Under the pieces are notes generated by a model, which worked only from the letters and a program-made list of their open reading frames with translations, was not told the DNA's origin and made no database searches. From positions 54,161 through 118,160 of the forward strand of contig NZ_STFZ01000016.1 of assembly GCF_005222845.1 (NCBI RefSeq): DNA of 64,000 nucleotides. Reading direction: 5' to 3'. The stretch comes from Rhizobium sp. FY34 (GTDB lineage Bacteria > Pseudomonadota > Alphaproteobacteria > Rhizobiales > Rhizobiaceae). The translations under genes were made by a program, and so were the position numbers. Shown here piece by piece: positions 7,948-17,965 of this stretch. Every line of letters begins with the position of its first letter. The stretch's first letter is position 1.

Positions 7948-9204
7948 ATGTCCAGGTTCAAGTCCGACTTCCTCCGCACGCTCGATGAACGCGGTTTCAT
8001 CCACCAGGTTTCCGATGAAACGGGCCTTGATGAACTGCTGACCAAGGAGACGGTGACGGCCTATATCGGCTATGATCCGACGGCACCCTCGTTGCACGCC
8101 GGCAGCCTGATCCAGATCATGATGCTGCACTGGTTCCAGGAAACCGGCCACCAGCCGATCTCGCTGATGGGCGGCGGCACCGGCATGGTCGGCGACCCTT
8201 CCTTCAAGGAGGAAGCCCGCAAGCTTATGACGGTGGACATGATCGAGGACAATATCGCCTCCATCAAGCGCGTTTTTGCCAGCTACCTCGATTACGACAA
8301 GGGGCCTAAGGGCGGCGCCCTGATGATCAACAATGCCGAATGGCTGCGCGACCTGAATTACCTCGAATTCCTGCGCGATGTCGGGCGGCATTTCTCGGTC
8401 AACCGCATGTTATCCTTCGATAGCGTCAAGACCCGGCTTGATCGCGAACAGTCGCTGTCCTTCCTCGAATTCAACTACATGATCCTGCAGGCCTATGATT
8501 TCGTCGAACTGAACCAGCGCTACGGCTGCCGGTTGCAGATGGGCGGCTCCGACCAATGGGGCAATATCATCAATGGTATCGATCTCGGCCACCGCATGGG
8601 CACGCCGCAGCTTTACGCGCTCACCTCGCCGCTTCTGACCACCTCGTCGGGTGCCAAAATGGGCAAGTCGGCGAACGGCGCCGTGTGGCTGAATGCCGAC
8701 ATGCTGTCGGTCTATGATTTCTGGCAGTATTGGCGCAACACCGAAGACGCGGATGTTGCCCGCTTCCTGAAGCTCTACACGAAGATGCCGATGGACGAGA
8801 TCGCAAGGCTTGCGGCGCTTGGCGGCTCGGAGATCAACGAGGCCAAGAAGATCCTTGCCACCGAAGTCACCGCCATCCTGCATGGGAGCAAAGCCGCCGA
8901 AGAGGCCGCCGAAACGGCACGCAAGACCTTCGAAGAGGGCGCGCTTGCCGACAACCTGCCGTCGATCGAGGTCGCGAAAGCGGAACTGGAAGCCGGCATC
9001 GGCCTGCTGGCGCTGATCGTCAAGGCCGGCCTTGCCGCTTCCAATGGCGAAGCCCGCCGCCATGTCCAGGGCGGTGCCGTGCGCATCAACGATCAGCCGA
9101 TTGCCGACGAGCGCACGCAGATCGGAACGGGTGAAATCACCGCAGACGGCGTGATCAAGCTGTCGCTCGGCAAGAAAAAACATATTCTGGTACGCCCTGT
9201 CTGA
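7948..9204 (+). CDS. tyrS: Tyrosyl-tRNA synthetase
   Basis: The 418-residue enzyme attaches tyrosine to tRNA(Tyr). The class I HIGH-type motif is PSLHAGS, the KMSKS-type motif is KMGKS (in [11 protein letters not shown]), and the Tyr-binding site includes GGSDQWGNI. The C-terminus carries an S4-like RNA-binding domain ([19 protein letters not shown]). Length is normal. The gene stands alone between higBA and the AsmA-like gene. Confidence 0.98.
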   Translation: MSRFKSDFLRTLDERGFIHQVSDETGLDELLTKETVTAYIGYDPTAPSLHAGSLIQIMMLHWFQETGHQPISLMGGGTGMVGDPSFKEEARKLMTVDMIEDNIASIKRVFASYLDYDKGPKGGALMINNAEWLRDLNYLEFLRDVGRHFSVNRMLSFDSVKTRLDREQSLSFLEFNYMILQAYDFVELNQRYGCRLQMGGSDQWGNIINGIDLGHRMGTPQLYALTSPLLTTSSGAKMGKSANGAVWLNADMLSVYDFWQYWRNTEDADVARFLKLYTKMPMDEIARLAALGGSEINEAKKILATEVTAILHGSKAAEEAAETARKTFEEGALADNLPSIEVAKAELEAGIGLLALIVKAGLAASNGEARRHVQGGAVRINDQPIADERTQIGTGEITADGVIKLSLGKKKHILVRPV

Positions 9205-9233
9205 CGGGCATACACAGAGCGGAACGATCACGA

Positions 9234-9255
9234 AGGCCCGGTTCACGCCGGGCCT
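9234..9255. terminator. Hairpin between convergent tyrS and the AsmA-like gene
   Basis: AGGCCCGG and CCGGGCCT form a perfect 8-base stem with a TTCACG loop. Only weak T-rich sequence (ATTTC) follows on the plus strand, so it is either a modest terminator or a transcript-end stabiliser. Confidence 0.5.
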
Positions 9256-9264
9256 ATTTCGTCA

Positions 9265-12200
9265 CTACTGGAATTCGAAGATCTGGCGAAACACGCCGGG
9301 CGCGATGATCGACAGCGGATTGATGGTCATCTTCGGCTGATCGAAGGATCCCGCCACCTTGAAGGTGATGCCCAGGAGGCCGCGGTCGCGCCCATTGCCC
9401 AGCAGCGTGCCGATGATCGGCAGTTCGGCAAACAGCCGGTTGAGACCATAGGCCGGCATGAATGTGCCCGTCATGTCCATATTGCCGGATGCATCGCGCA
9501 GCACGCCCTGAAAGGTCGCGCCGATCTGCTCGCCTCGCACCACACCATTTTCCACCGAAAACGCCCCTTGGCGATAAACAATGCGGGCAAATCCGCGCTG
9601 GAATCGGGCCGAACTGACGTCGATATCCTTCTTCACCGCTGAATTCAGGCTTTGCCCATCATCGCCGACGGGCGTGGAGACGATCGATTGCAAACGGCTT
9701 TCGTTCATCAGCGCAAATTTGCGTATGTCGATGGAGCCGCTCCAGTTATTGTCCTTTTCGTTGTCGAGCCGCAGGTTCAAAAGCCCACCCTGCAGGTGAT
9801 CGTAGAGATTGGCAAACCGCGCCACGGAGCCGGCATCGCCACTGGTCAGCGTGATGGTTTCACCGCGCGCGCCGCTGGTGGTCTGTGCCACTACCGCCTG
9901 CCCGCTCTTGGTCACGCCCGAAAATTCCAGCCCGCGCATCTCGCCACTCCGAAGGGCGACTGAAAGATTGGTGTTGGACATGTTCTCGTCGTTGAAGCCA
10001 AACACCCGGTCGATCTTGGCACGCACCTGCGCATTGGTGTTGTCGGTCTGCGCATCGTTGCCGCTGCCGCCATTGCCGCCTGACCGCAGTTTGGCAAGGA
10101 TCGGGCGAACATCGGCGGAACTGCCGGTCGCCGAAATATCGTAGCCGGCCTTGGAGCGCCGAACCGAGACGGCGAAATTGTCGGAAGCCGAGAGTTTCAC
10201 TTGCGACAGATCGGCAGAGACCAGCCCGTCGCGCGTCAGGTTGAGATCGCCCTTGATGCCGAAACCATCGCCGGAAATATCGAGCTTGCGGATCGCCGTC
10301 GTTCCGTCGATATCCGAGACTTCCAGTGTCGCCTTGGCGGGAATGCCCGAACCTTTTGCCCAGCCCACCCAGGGCGCAGACAGCGTCGCGCGGCCAAGAT
10401 CAAGTTTGATGGCCTGGCGCTTATCATCGATGCGGGACACTTCGGCCACCACATGACCCTGGACAATATCGGACAGACCCGGCGCAAGGATCTCGCGCTG
10501 CGCATCGTTGAGTGTTGCCGTGAGCGTCAGTTCACGCGCCACCGTCGATCCGGTTCCGATGGGCTCGACGAGCTTGATCTGCGCCGGGACCTTATCCACC
10601 GCCACGGATGCTGCCAATCGGGCCGAATTGGCGTCAACCTGCAGTGTGCCATCGACATTGCTGATCATGTGCCTGGAGATCGGCTTGGCGAGAGCCACGT
10701 CCTCAAGCGTGATATCGGCGTTGAAAACCGGCGCCGGCGGATGCTGATCGGCAATCAGGCCGAAGCTTGCCTTGACATTGCCTTTGGCCACGCCACTGAG
10801 ATCCGCCGCGCCGAAATCAAGCCCGCGCAGGCCATTGACAGGTTTGAAGCTGACCAGTTCGGCAATGCTGTCTGCGCTGCCGGCAAGCGTCAGCGCCAGA
10901 TCCGCCATCAGCGGCTTGGAATAGGTTGAGGCAATGGTAAAGCTGCCGCCTTCCGCCGTCACATTGCGCCCGGATGGAAAATAGGAATAGGCGCGCTTGA
11001 TCTGCACATCCACCCGCTCGCCGATGAGCGACAGATGGCCTTCCAGATCACGCACCGGCGGCATCTCGCCAGGCAGGTTCAACCGCGTATTGGCCACATC
11101 AAAGCCGATGCGCAATTCGTCAGCGCCCAATTCCATCGGTATGCCCGGCCCTTTCATCCGCCCCGGAGGGATGAAGACGGAGATCGAGCCATTGGTCACC
11201 GTTCCGCCGAACATATTGGCCGACACCCAGTCACGCGGCTTGTGGGCCATCCAGAAGGGCCAAAGCTGCTTGACGGCGCCGACTTCCATCCGTGGCAGCG
11301 TCGCGCCAAAGCTGATTTCCGGCGAAACATTGCCGAGAAAGCGCACCTTCAGAGAACCTGCCATCTGGCCCATCGGGCTCGATACCAGCATATTGCTGAA
11401 TTCGAGACTGCGATCGGCCGCCAGATATCGACCGCCGGCTTTCAGATCAAACAGCACGGGCTCCTCGCCGCCCGCCTTGCCTTGCGCCCGCCCGCCACTG
11501 ATCAACAGATCAAGGCCGAAGCCAGGACGCTTGTCGGTGGGATCCAGACGGTCAAGGTCGACAATGGCGCCGGTCAGCGGCAGCACCGTCGGTCCAAAAC
11601 GGAACTCCGAGGGCAGGATCTCTATGGCATTGCGGGCAAAATCGAAGGAGGCCCGCACCGTGGCGCCCGACAATTCCTGCTCCACTGCATCGAAGTAAAC
11701 GAGGCCCGGCGAATGATGGATCTGGGCACTGATCTTCGGCAGCGTCTCCACGGTGTCGCGTGTTGCAGCAAGATCCAGATCGATCTTGCCCTGCAGGCCT
11801 TCGCGCGGCATGCCGTCCTGCGCCCTCTGCAGCAGGAAGGGTGTCAGATCGATGCCGGCAACGCGTGCCGTCAGCGCATGGGTGACGCCATTGACGGCAG
11901 TGGCATCCACCCGCAGATTGGCCTCGCGGCCATCCAGCCGCAGCAGGCCGGCAAGCGAGACCTGACCGCTTTCATTGAGCATCAGGTTGAGATTGTCGAC
12001 GACAAGCGTGGAGACCTTGCCATCGCGGTCGGGCGGAAACTGAATGGTAATGCCGGAAATCTTGACCGAGGCGGTGCCAGTGCGCTCGATCAGGCCACGC
12101 GCCTCATCAAGACGCTGAAAAGCCTGCTCCATCACGGCCGGCAAGCGGTCGATACGCGTCTTGGACAGGTCCATCGGGTCGCCGGCCGGCAGAAGCGCCG

Positions 12201-12681
12201 TATCAAGGCTGATATCTGCGGCCTCCATCTTGCGGATCGATACCCGTCCGCTGACCAGCGCCAAGGGATCGATGGCCAGACGAACGGCACCGGTGCGCGT
12301 CAGATGAGCGCCGCTGGCCACTTCAACAATATCCACGTCGCGCGCTTCCAGCGCCAGCCGCAGATCGGAATCGAAGCGGATGACCGTCGAACCAACGGTT
12401 GCCTGGTAACGCGGCCCGATGGCGGAATTCAGAGCGCCCTGTGCGCGCGAATTCAGCGTGCCATCGACATACCCTCCTTCGATGGCCAGCATGGCGCTGC
12501 TGGTGGCCAGCGCCACGAGCACAATGAACAGCACGCAATATTTGAGGAAGCCATGGGTACGGCCTCTGGTCGGCGGGCAATGCACGATCATCGGATCATG
12601 CGCCTTCGCCGAGGGCAACTCATGCAGCGGCACCAGATCCTTCTGACGGAATCTGACCTTTTCCCCTCGAATCTCCGCCAT
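9265..12681 (-). CDS. Large AsmA-like / YhdP-type envelope protein (DUF3971 family)
   Basis: The protein is 1138 residues long, with a positively charged cytosolic N-terminus, one membrane segment at about residues 46-68 (CVLFIVLVALATSSAML) and a very long beta-rich periplasmic part. The C-terminus (GITFKVAGSFDQPKMTINPLSIIAPGVFRQIFEF) is the conserved end of the AsmA-like superfamily. Members such as YhdP and TamB are thought to bridge the inner and outer membrane and carry phospholipids. That role is inferred from the family. The gene is single, is convergent with tyrS, and has no partner operon. Confidence 0.85.
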   Translation of the reverse strand: MAEIRGEKVRFRQKDLVPLHELPSAKAHDPMIVHCPPTRGRTHGFLKYCVLFIVLVALATSSAMLAIEGGYVDGTLNSRAQGALNSAIGPRYQATVGSTVIRFDSDLRLALEARDVDIVEVASGAHLTRTGAVRLAIDPLALVSGRVSIRKMEAADISLDTALLPAGDPMDLSKTRIDRLPAVMEQAFQRLDEARGLIERTGTASVKISGITIQFPPDRDGKVSTLVVDNLNLMLNESGQVSLAGLLRLDGREANLRVDATAVNGVTHALTARVAGIDLTPFLLQRAQDGMPREGLQGKIDLDLAATRDTVETLPKISAQIHHSPGLVYFDAVEQELSGATVRASFDFARNAIEILPSEFRFGPTVLPLTGAIVDLDRLDPTDKRPGFGLDLLISGGRAQGKAGGEEPVLFDLKAGGRYLAADRSLEFSNMLVSSPMGQMAGSLKVRFLGNVSPEISFGATLPRMEVGAVKQLWPFWMAHKPRDWVSANMFGGTVTNGSISVFIPPGRMKGPGIPMELGADELRIGFDVANTRLNLPGEMPPVRDLEGHLSLIGERVDVQIKRAYSYFPSGRNVTAEGGSFTIASTYSKPLMADLALTLAGSADSIAELVSFKPVNGLRGLDFGAADLSGVAKGNVKASFGLIADQHPPAPVFNADITLEDVALAKPISRHMISNVDGTLQVDANSARLAASVAVDKVPAQIKLVEPIGTGSTVARELTLTATLNDAQREILAPGLSDIVQGHVVAEVSRIDDKRQAIKLDLGRATLSAPWVGWAKGSGIPAKATLEVSDIDGTTAIRKLDISGDGFGIKGDLNLTRDGLVSADLSQVKLSASDNFAVSVRRSKAGYDISATGSSADVRPILAKLRSGGNGGSGNDAQTDNTNAQVRAKIDRVFGFNDENMSNTNLSVALRSGEMRGLEFSGVTKSGQAVVAQTTSGARGETITLTSGDAGSVARFANLYDHLQGGLLNLRLDNEKDNNWSGSIDIRKFALMNESRLQSIVSTPVGDDGQSLNSAVKKDIDVSSARFQRGFARIVYRQGAFSVENGVVRGEQIGATFQGVLRDASGNMDMTGTFMPAYGLNRLFAELPIIGTLLGNGRDRGLLGITFKVAGSFDQPKMTINPLSIIAPGVFRQIFEFQ

Positions 12682-12793
12682 GATCTCCCAATTCCAACCG
12701 TACCCGGTATTCGGGTGATCTGGACCCGCCGCGGCCCCGTCTATATCGGTTGGATAATAATTTCAGAAGATGCAGGCGAAAGAAAGGAAAACC

Positions 12794-13261
12794 ATGTCGG
12801 ATCTTGCAATCGGTTCCCCGGCCCCCGGCTTCACCCTCCCGCGCGATGGCGGCGCAACCATCTCGCTCTCGGATTATGCGGGAAGGCCGGTAGTCGTCTA
12901 TTTCTACCCCAAGGATGATACCAGCGGCTGCACGACGGAAGCCATCGCCTTCACGGCCCTTGCCGAACAGTTTGCGGCAGCCGGGGCAACGGTCATCGGC
13001 ATTTCACCCGATTCAGTCGCCAAGCACGATAAATTCGTGAAAAAACATGGGCTTTCCGTCGCACTCGGTGCCGATGAAGAGCAGGTGGTCGCCAATGCCT
13101 ACGGCGTCTGGAAGCAGAAAAGCATGTATGGCAAGACCTATATGGGCATTGAACGCTCCACCTTTCTCGTGGCCGCTGATGGCACGATTGCCCGCATCTG
13201 GCCGAAAGTGAAGGTGCCAGGCCATGCGGAGGAAGTGCTTGAAGCGGTAAACGCCTTGTGA
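12794..13261 (+). CDS. bcp: Peroxiredoxin, BCP/PrxQ type
   Basis: The 155-residue thiol peroxidase reduces hydroperoxides. The peroxidatic site is DDTSGCTTEA with Cys46. That is the only cysteine in the protein, so the usual resolving Cys five residues later is absent and the enzyme would work by a 1-Cys mechanism that needs an external thiol. The ATG at 12794 was preferred to 12770 because AAGGAAA lies just upstream and it gives the standard N-terminus MSDLAIGSPAPGF. The DUF455 gene follows after 13 bases. Confidence 0.93.
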   Translation: MSDLAIGSPAPGFTLPRDGGATISLSDYAGRPVVVYFYPKDDTSGCTTEAIAFTALAEQFAAAGATVIGISPDSVAKHDKFVKKHGLSVALGADEEQVVANAYGVWKQKSMYGKTYMGIERSTFLVAADGTIARIWPKVKVPGHAEEVLEAVNAL

Positions 13262-13274
13262 CAGGAACGGGGCC

Positions 13275-14117
13275 ATGACAGAGGCCCCGTCCACCCCGCT
13301 CCCCACCTTCGATTCGCTGCGCGCAGGCACGATACTGGCCATTTGCGCGGCAGATCTCGACGCAAAGACCACGCTTGCGCAGGCTGCGGCCACCCGCTGG
13401 TTCGAGCGCCGGCTTTCCCTGCGCTCGCCGCTCGACCCGAGCCTTCCCGACAGGCCGGGCCGCCCGGAAAAACCGCAGCTTGTGCCGCCGAAAGCCGTCG
13501 AAAAGCGCTCGCTGCATACGCTGAAGGGGCGCATCGCGCTTTTGCACTCCATCGCCCATATCGAGCTGAATGCCGTGGACCTGGCGCTGGATATCGTTGC
13601 CCGTTACGCGACCGAGCCGGTGCCACATTCTTTTTTCGATGGCTGGATGCAGGTGGCCTTCGAGGAGGCCAAGCATTTCCGTATGGTGCGCAACCGGCTT
13701 CGCGATCTGGGCGCCGATTATGGTGACATGCCGGCCCATGACGGATTGTGGCAGGCAGCCCATTCCACCCGCAACGACCTGACGGCGCGACTTGCCGTCG
13801 TGCCACTGATCCTGGAAGCCCGTGGTCTCGATGTCACACCCTCTCTGCAGGCCAAGATGCGCGAAACGGGCGATCTGGAAACGGCTGCCGTGCTCGATGT
13901 CATCTACAATGACGAGAAGGGCCATGTGGCGATCGGCGCCAAATGGTTCCGTTTTCTCTGCGCCCGCGAAAAGCGCGATCCGGCAGCCACGTTCAAGCAA
14001 TTGGTGCGCGCCAATTTTCGCGGCGCGCTGAAACCGCCCTTCAATGATGTGGCGCGTGCCGAAGCCGGCCTCACGCCCTCGTTTTATCGCTCGATGACGG
14101 CCACCAGCAGCGCATAA
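13275..14117 (+). CDS. DUF455 family ferritin-like protein
   Basis: The 280-residue protein has the ferritin-like helical core of the DUF455 family. Candidate metal ligands lie in LLHSIAHIELNAVDLALDI, FEEAKHFRMV, LEARGLD and YNDEKGHVAIG, which repeat the Glu...Glu-x-x-His pattern of di-iron proteins. No reaction has been established for the family. It follows bcp by 13 bases, which suggests joint transcription and a possible link to oxidative stress or iron handling; that link is an inference. Confidence 0.8.
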   Translation: MTEAPSTPLPTFDSLRAGTILAICAADLDAKTTLAQAAATRWFERRLSLRSPLDPSLPDRPGRPEKPQLVPPKAVEKRSLHTLKGRIALLHSIAHIELNAVDLALDIVARYATEPVPHSFFDGWMQVAFEEAKHFRMVRNRLRDLGADYGDMPAHDGLWQAAHSTRNDLTARLAVVPLILEARGLDVTPSLQAKMRETGDLETAAVLDVIYNDEKGHVAIGAKWFRFLCAREKRDPAATFKQLVRANFRGALKPPFNDVARAEAGLTPSFYRSMTATSSA

Positions 14118-14128
14118 GCAAAGCCGGA

Positions 14129-14143
14129 TTAACTGCCCGTTAA
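14129..14143 (+). promoter_or_regulatory. CtrA binding box, exact consensus
   Basis: TTAA-CTGCCCG-TTAA followed by CC matches the CtrA site TTAA-N7-TTAA without mismatch. It lies 65 bases upstream of the M23 peptidase GTG start, in a 91-base intergenic gap. CtrA is the cell-cycle regulator downstream of CckA, which is also encoded in this window. Confidence 0.65.
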
Positions 14144-14208
14144 CCCTAACAATGTGTAGTCGCACCTCAAGCGGTGGGGTTTCAGCAGTCGAGATTCGGG
14201 AGAGACGT

Positions 14209-15498
14209 GTGACAGGGGCAGGCGGAAACCGCGTCTTTGGCAGGCAGGCTACGGAGCATGTGCTGATCCTCGCTTCCGGCGATCGCATACGCCATATGAA
14301 GGTGCGCCCCTGGATGATGGCCGCCGCATTCTCCTGTCTTGGCATTTTCAGCATTGGCTATCTCGCCGCCACCACTTATTTGGTTCTGCGTGACGATCTC
14401 GTCGGCGCCGCCATGGCGCGTCAGGCGCGCATGCAGCATGATTACGAAGACCGCATTTCCTCGCTGCGCGCCCAACTTGACCGTATCACCTCGCGCCAGC
14501 TGCTGGACCAGCAGGTGGTGGAGGACAAGGTGGAAAAGCTGCTGGAGCAGCAGGACGCCCTGTTTTCCCGCCATGGCAAGCTTGGCTCGCTGATGGAGCG
14601 CGCCGAAGAATCGGGTCTTTCGATGCCCGGTTCCGAGACACCCGCCTTCCTGCCGCCGAAAAGGGACAAGCAGGCCAGCATGACCGGCGGGCTCCAGGCA
14701 ATCGACAGGCTTCTGGCATCCGACACGAAAAGCGCACCGCCCTCTTCCGCCTTGAGCTTTTCCTCACCGCGCGAAGGTGTCGCAGACCGGGCCGACCGCG
14801 TCTTCTCAAAGGTCACGCTTTCGCTGAAGACAATCGAACAGGATCAACTGGCGCGCATTCGCGGTCTGACACAGGATGCCGCCCGCACGGCAGATGCCAT
14901 GACCGCCATCATGCGCCGCACCGGCATTGATGTCGCCGCAGCAGAACCCGTATCTGCCAGCCCTTCAGACATTGGTGGCCCGTTTGTGGAACCGGTCGGT
15001 CTTGATCGTTTCGATCTGTCGCTGAGCGACCTCGATGCGGCGCTGAACCGGCTGGAGACCGTGCGCGAGACCGCCATCACCCTGCCCTATGGCAATCCGG
15101 CCCCCGGACGCGACATCACCAGCCGCTTCGGCAACCGTATCGATCCCTTTCTCGGCCGGCTCGCCCTGCATGCCGGCGTCGATTTCCAGGCAGAGAGCGG
15201 AACCGGCGTCAAAGCTACCGGCGCAGGACGCGTCATTACCGCCGGCTATAATGGCAGCTATGGCAACATGGTGGAGATCGATCACGGCCAGGGCATCACC
15301 ACCCGCTATGGCCACCTCTCCAGCATTTCCGTCTCGGTCGGCGAAAAGGTGGAAAGCGGCGAAACGATCGGCAAAGCCGGCTCGACGGGCCGTTCCACCG
15401 GCCCGCATGTGCATTACGAAGTGCGCCGCAGCGGCGAGGCTATCGATCCGATGCATTTCCTCAATGCAGGGATGAAGCTGACCACCTACTTGAAATGA
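14209..15498 (+). CDS. Membrane-anchored M23 (LytM) family peptidoglycan endopeptidase
   Basis: From the GTG at 14209 the product has 429 residues. The GTG is favoured because GGGAG lies 6 bases upstream and homologues begin with a similar short cytosolic stretch. A single membrane segment (about residues 33-56) is followed by a charged coiled coil (DYEDRISSLRAQLDRI and on) and a C-terminal M23 domain. The zinc motifs are complete: HAGVDF and HVHYEV. Such proteins cut peptidoglycan cross-links in the periplasm. A perfect CtrA box upstream suggests cell-cycle-timed expression. An ATG further on (about 14296) would remove the cytosolic tail. Confidence 0.87.
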   Translation: MTGAGGNRVFGRQATEHVLILASGDRIRHMKVRPWMMAAAFSCLGIFSIGYLAATTYLVLRDDLVGAAMARQARMQHDYEDRISSLRAQLDRITSRQLLDQQVVEDKVEKLLEQQDALFSRHGKLGSLMERAEESGLSMPGSETPAFLPPKRDKQASMTGGLQAIDRLLASDTKSAPPSSALSFSSPREGVADRADRVFSKVTLSLKTIEQDQLARIRGLTQDAARTADAMTAIMRRTGIDVAAAEPVSASPSDIGGPFVEPVGLDRFDLSLSDLDAALNRLETVRETAITLPYGNPAPGRDITSRFGNRIDPFLGRLALHAGVDFQAESGTGVKATGAGRVITAGYNGSYGNMVEIDHGQGITTRYGHLSSISVSVGEKVESGETIGKAGSTGRSTGPHVHYEVRRSGEAIDPMHFLNAGMKLTTYLK

Positions 15499-15674
15499 CA
15501 CGTCAGACGGCCCGTTTCGATCAAGATTGCCGGCGGATTCACCAATCCGACGGCTCATCGGCTTGCATTTCTTGACTTTGACAGTCATTGCGCTTAAGTC
15601 GCGCCCATCGTCGGACGCAACGCGGTTCCGACTCACAGCGTTCTTCGTGAACCGGAACGGAAATAGTTTTCTCT

Positions 15675-17198
<1,524 letters not shown>

Positions 17199-17205
17199 TC
17201 TGCTG

Positions 17206-17622
17206 ATGGGCGTTCCAGGAATAGATTTTCCTGGTTTTGGCGTCGGCTTGGTTATACGGCGCCAGGACGGCAAGATATTGCTCTACAAGCGTATGAAGGC
17301 TCCGGAAGCCGGCCACTGGAACATTGTGGGCGGCAAAGTGGACCTTATGGAGCATTCGTCAGAAGCAGCCATGCGAGAGGCCGAAGAAGAAACAGGGCTT
17401 TCTATAGGCTCCGTTCGTCTTCTTGGCATTACGGAACAGTGCATTGCTGCCGACCGCCAGCACTGGATCTCGGTTCTTTATCTTGCCGAGCAATTCACCG
17501 GCGAACCGAGCCTTACAGAGCCCGACAAGCTTTCGGATATGGGCTGGTTCTCAGCCGACGACCTTCCCTCTCCATTGTCTGTCTTCGCACAGGAAGCCGT
17601 TCGGCTTCTGGCCGTGGCTTGA
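17206..17622 (+). CDS. Nudix hydrolase
   Basis: The 138-residue protein has a complete Nudix box: Gly, five residues, Glu, seven residues, then REAEEETGL. Nudix enzymes cleave nucleoside diphosphates linked to another group; this sequence does not reveal the substrate. The start at 17206 (MGVPGIDFPGFGVGLV) is 7 bases after the helicase stop, so the two are probably co-transcribed. An earlier ATG at 17179 would overlap the helicase. Confidence 0.88.
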   Translation: MGVPGIDFPGFGVGLVIRRQDGKILLYKRMKAPEAGHWNIVGGKVDLMEHSSEAAMREAEEETGLSIGSVRLLGITEQCIAADRQHWISVLYLAEQFTGEPSLTEPDKLSDMGWFSADDLPSPLSVFAQEAVRLLAVA

Positions 17623-17635
17623 AGAACTCGGCGCG

Positions 17636-17965
17636 TTACGCCTTTGCGCTGCGCACGCCGGCCTCATAGGCCAGAAGCGCCCATTTTCCCATCAGGTCGG
17701 GATCGTCGAGCGCCTCATCGGGTACTGTCCAATAGGGCATCAGCACAGGCTTGCCGCTCTTGCCCTCATAGCTCCATTGCCGGGCGCCGGCCTCGGCAAA
17801 TTGCGGCGCAGTTTGGCTATCCGCCTTCAGCATGATCTCGTCGTGCAGGTCGATCGCAATGATCACGCCGTGATGGTAGATGCCCTTGCCGCCGAACATG
17901 CGCCTTATGCTGACTGGCCCGAGGGTCGCAAACATTTCCTCTATTGCCGCATTGTCCATCATCAC
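17636..17965 (-). CDS. TfoX N-terminal domain protein
   Basis: This 109-residue protein is a stand-alone TfoX/Sxy N-terminal domain, recognisable by EEMFATLGPVSIRRMFGGKGIYHHG and the C-terminal PDEALDDPDLMGKWALLAYE. In gamma-proteobacteria TfoX influences competence, but the single-domain alphaproteobacterial proteins have no proven role. It is the last gene of the Mo-enzyme maturation cassette and overlaps the gene before it by 4 bases, so it is part of that transcript. Confidence 0.82.
   Translation of the reverse strand: MMMDNAAIEEMFATLGPVSIRRMFGGKGIYHHGVIIAIDLHDEIMLKADSQTAPQFAEAGARQWSYEGKSGKPVLMPYWTVPDEALDDPDLMGKWALLAYEAGVRSAKA

Noticed and set aside
11035..12918. Long plus-strand open frame (627 codons) opposite the AsmA-like gene
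   Set aside because: It is antisense to the AsmA-like gene, which has a membrane anchor and a conserved C-terminus; the antisense frame has neither domains nor a ribosome site.
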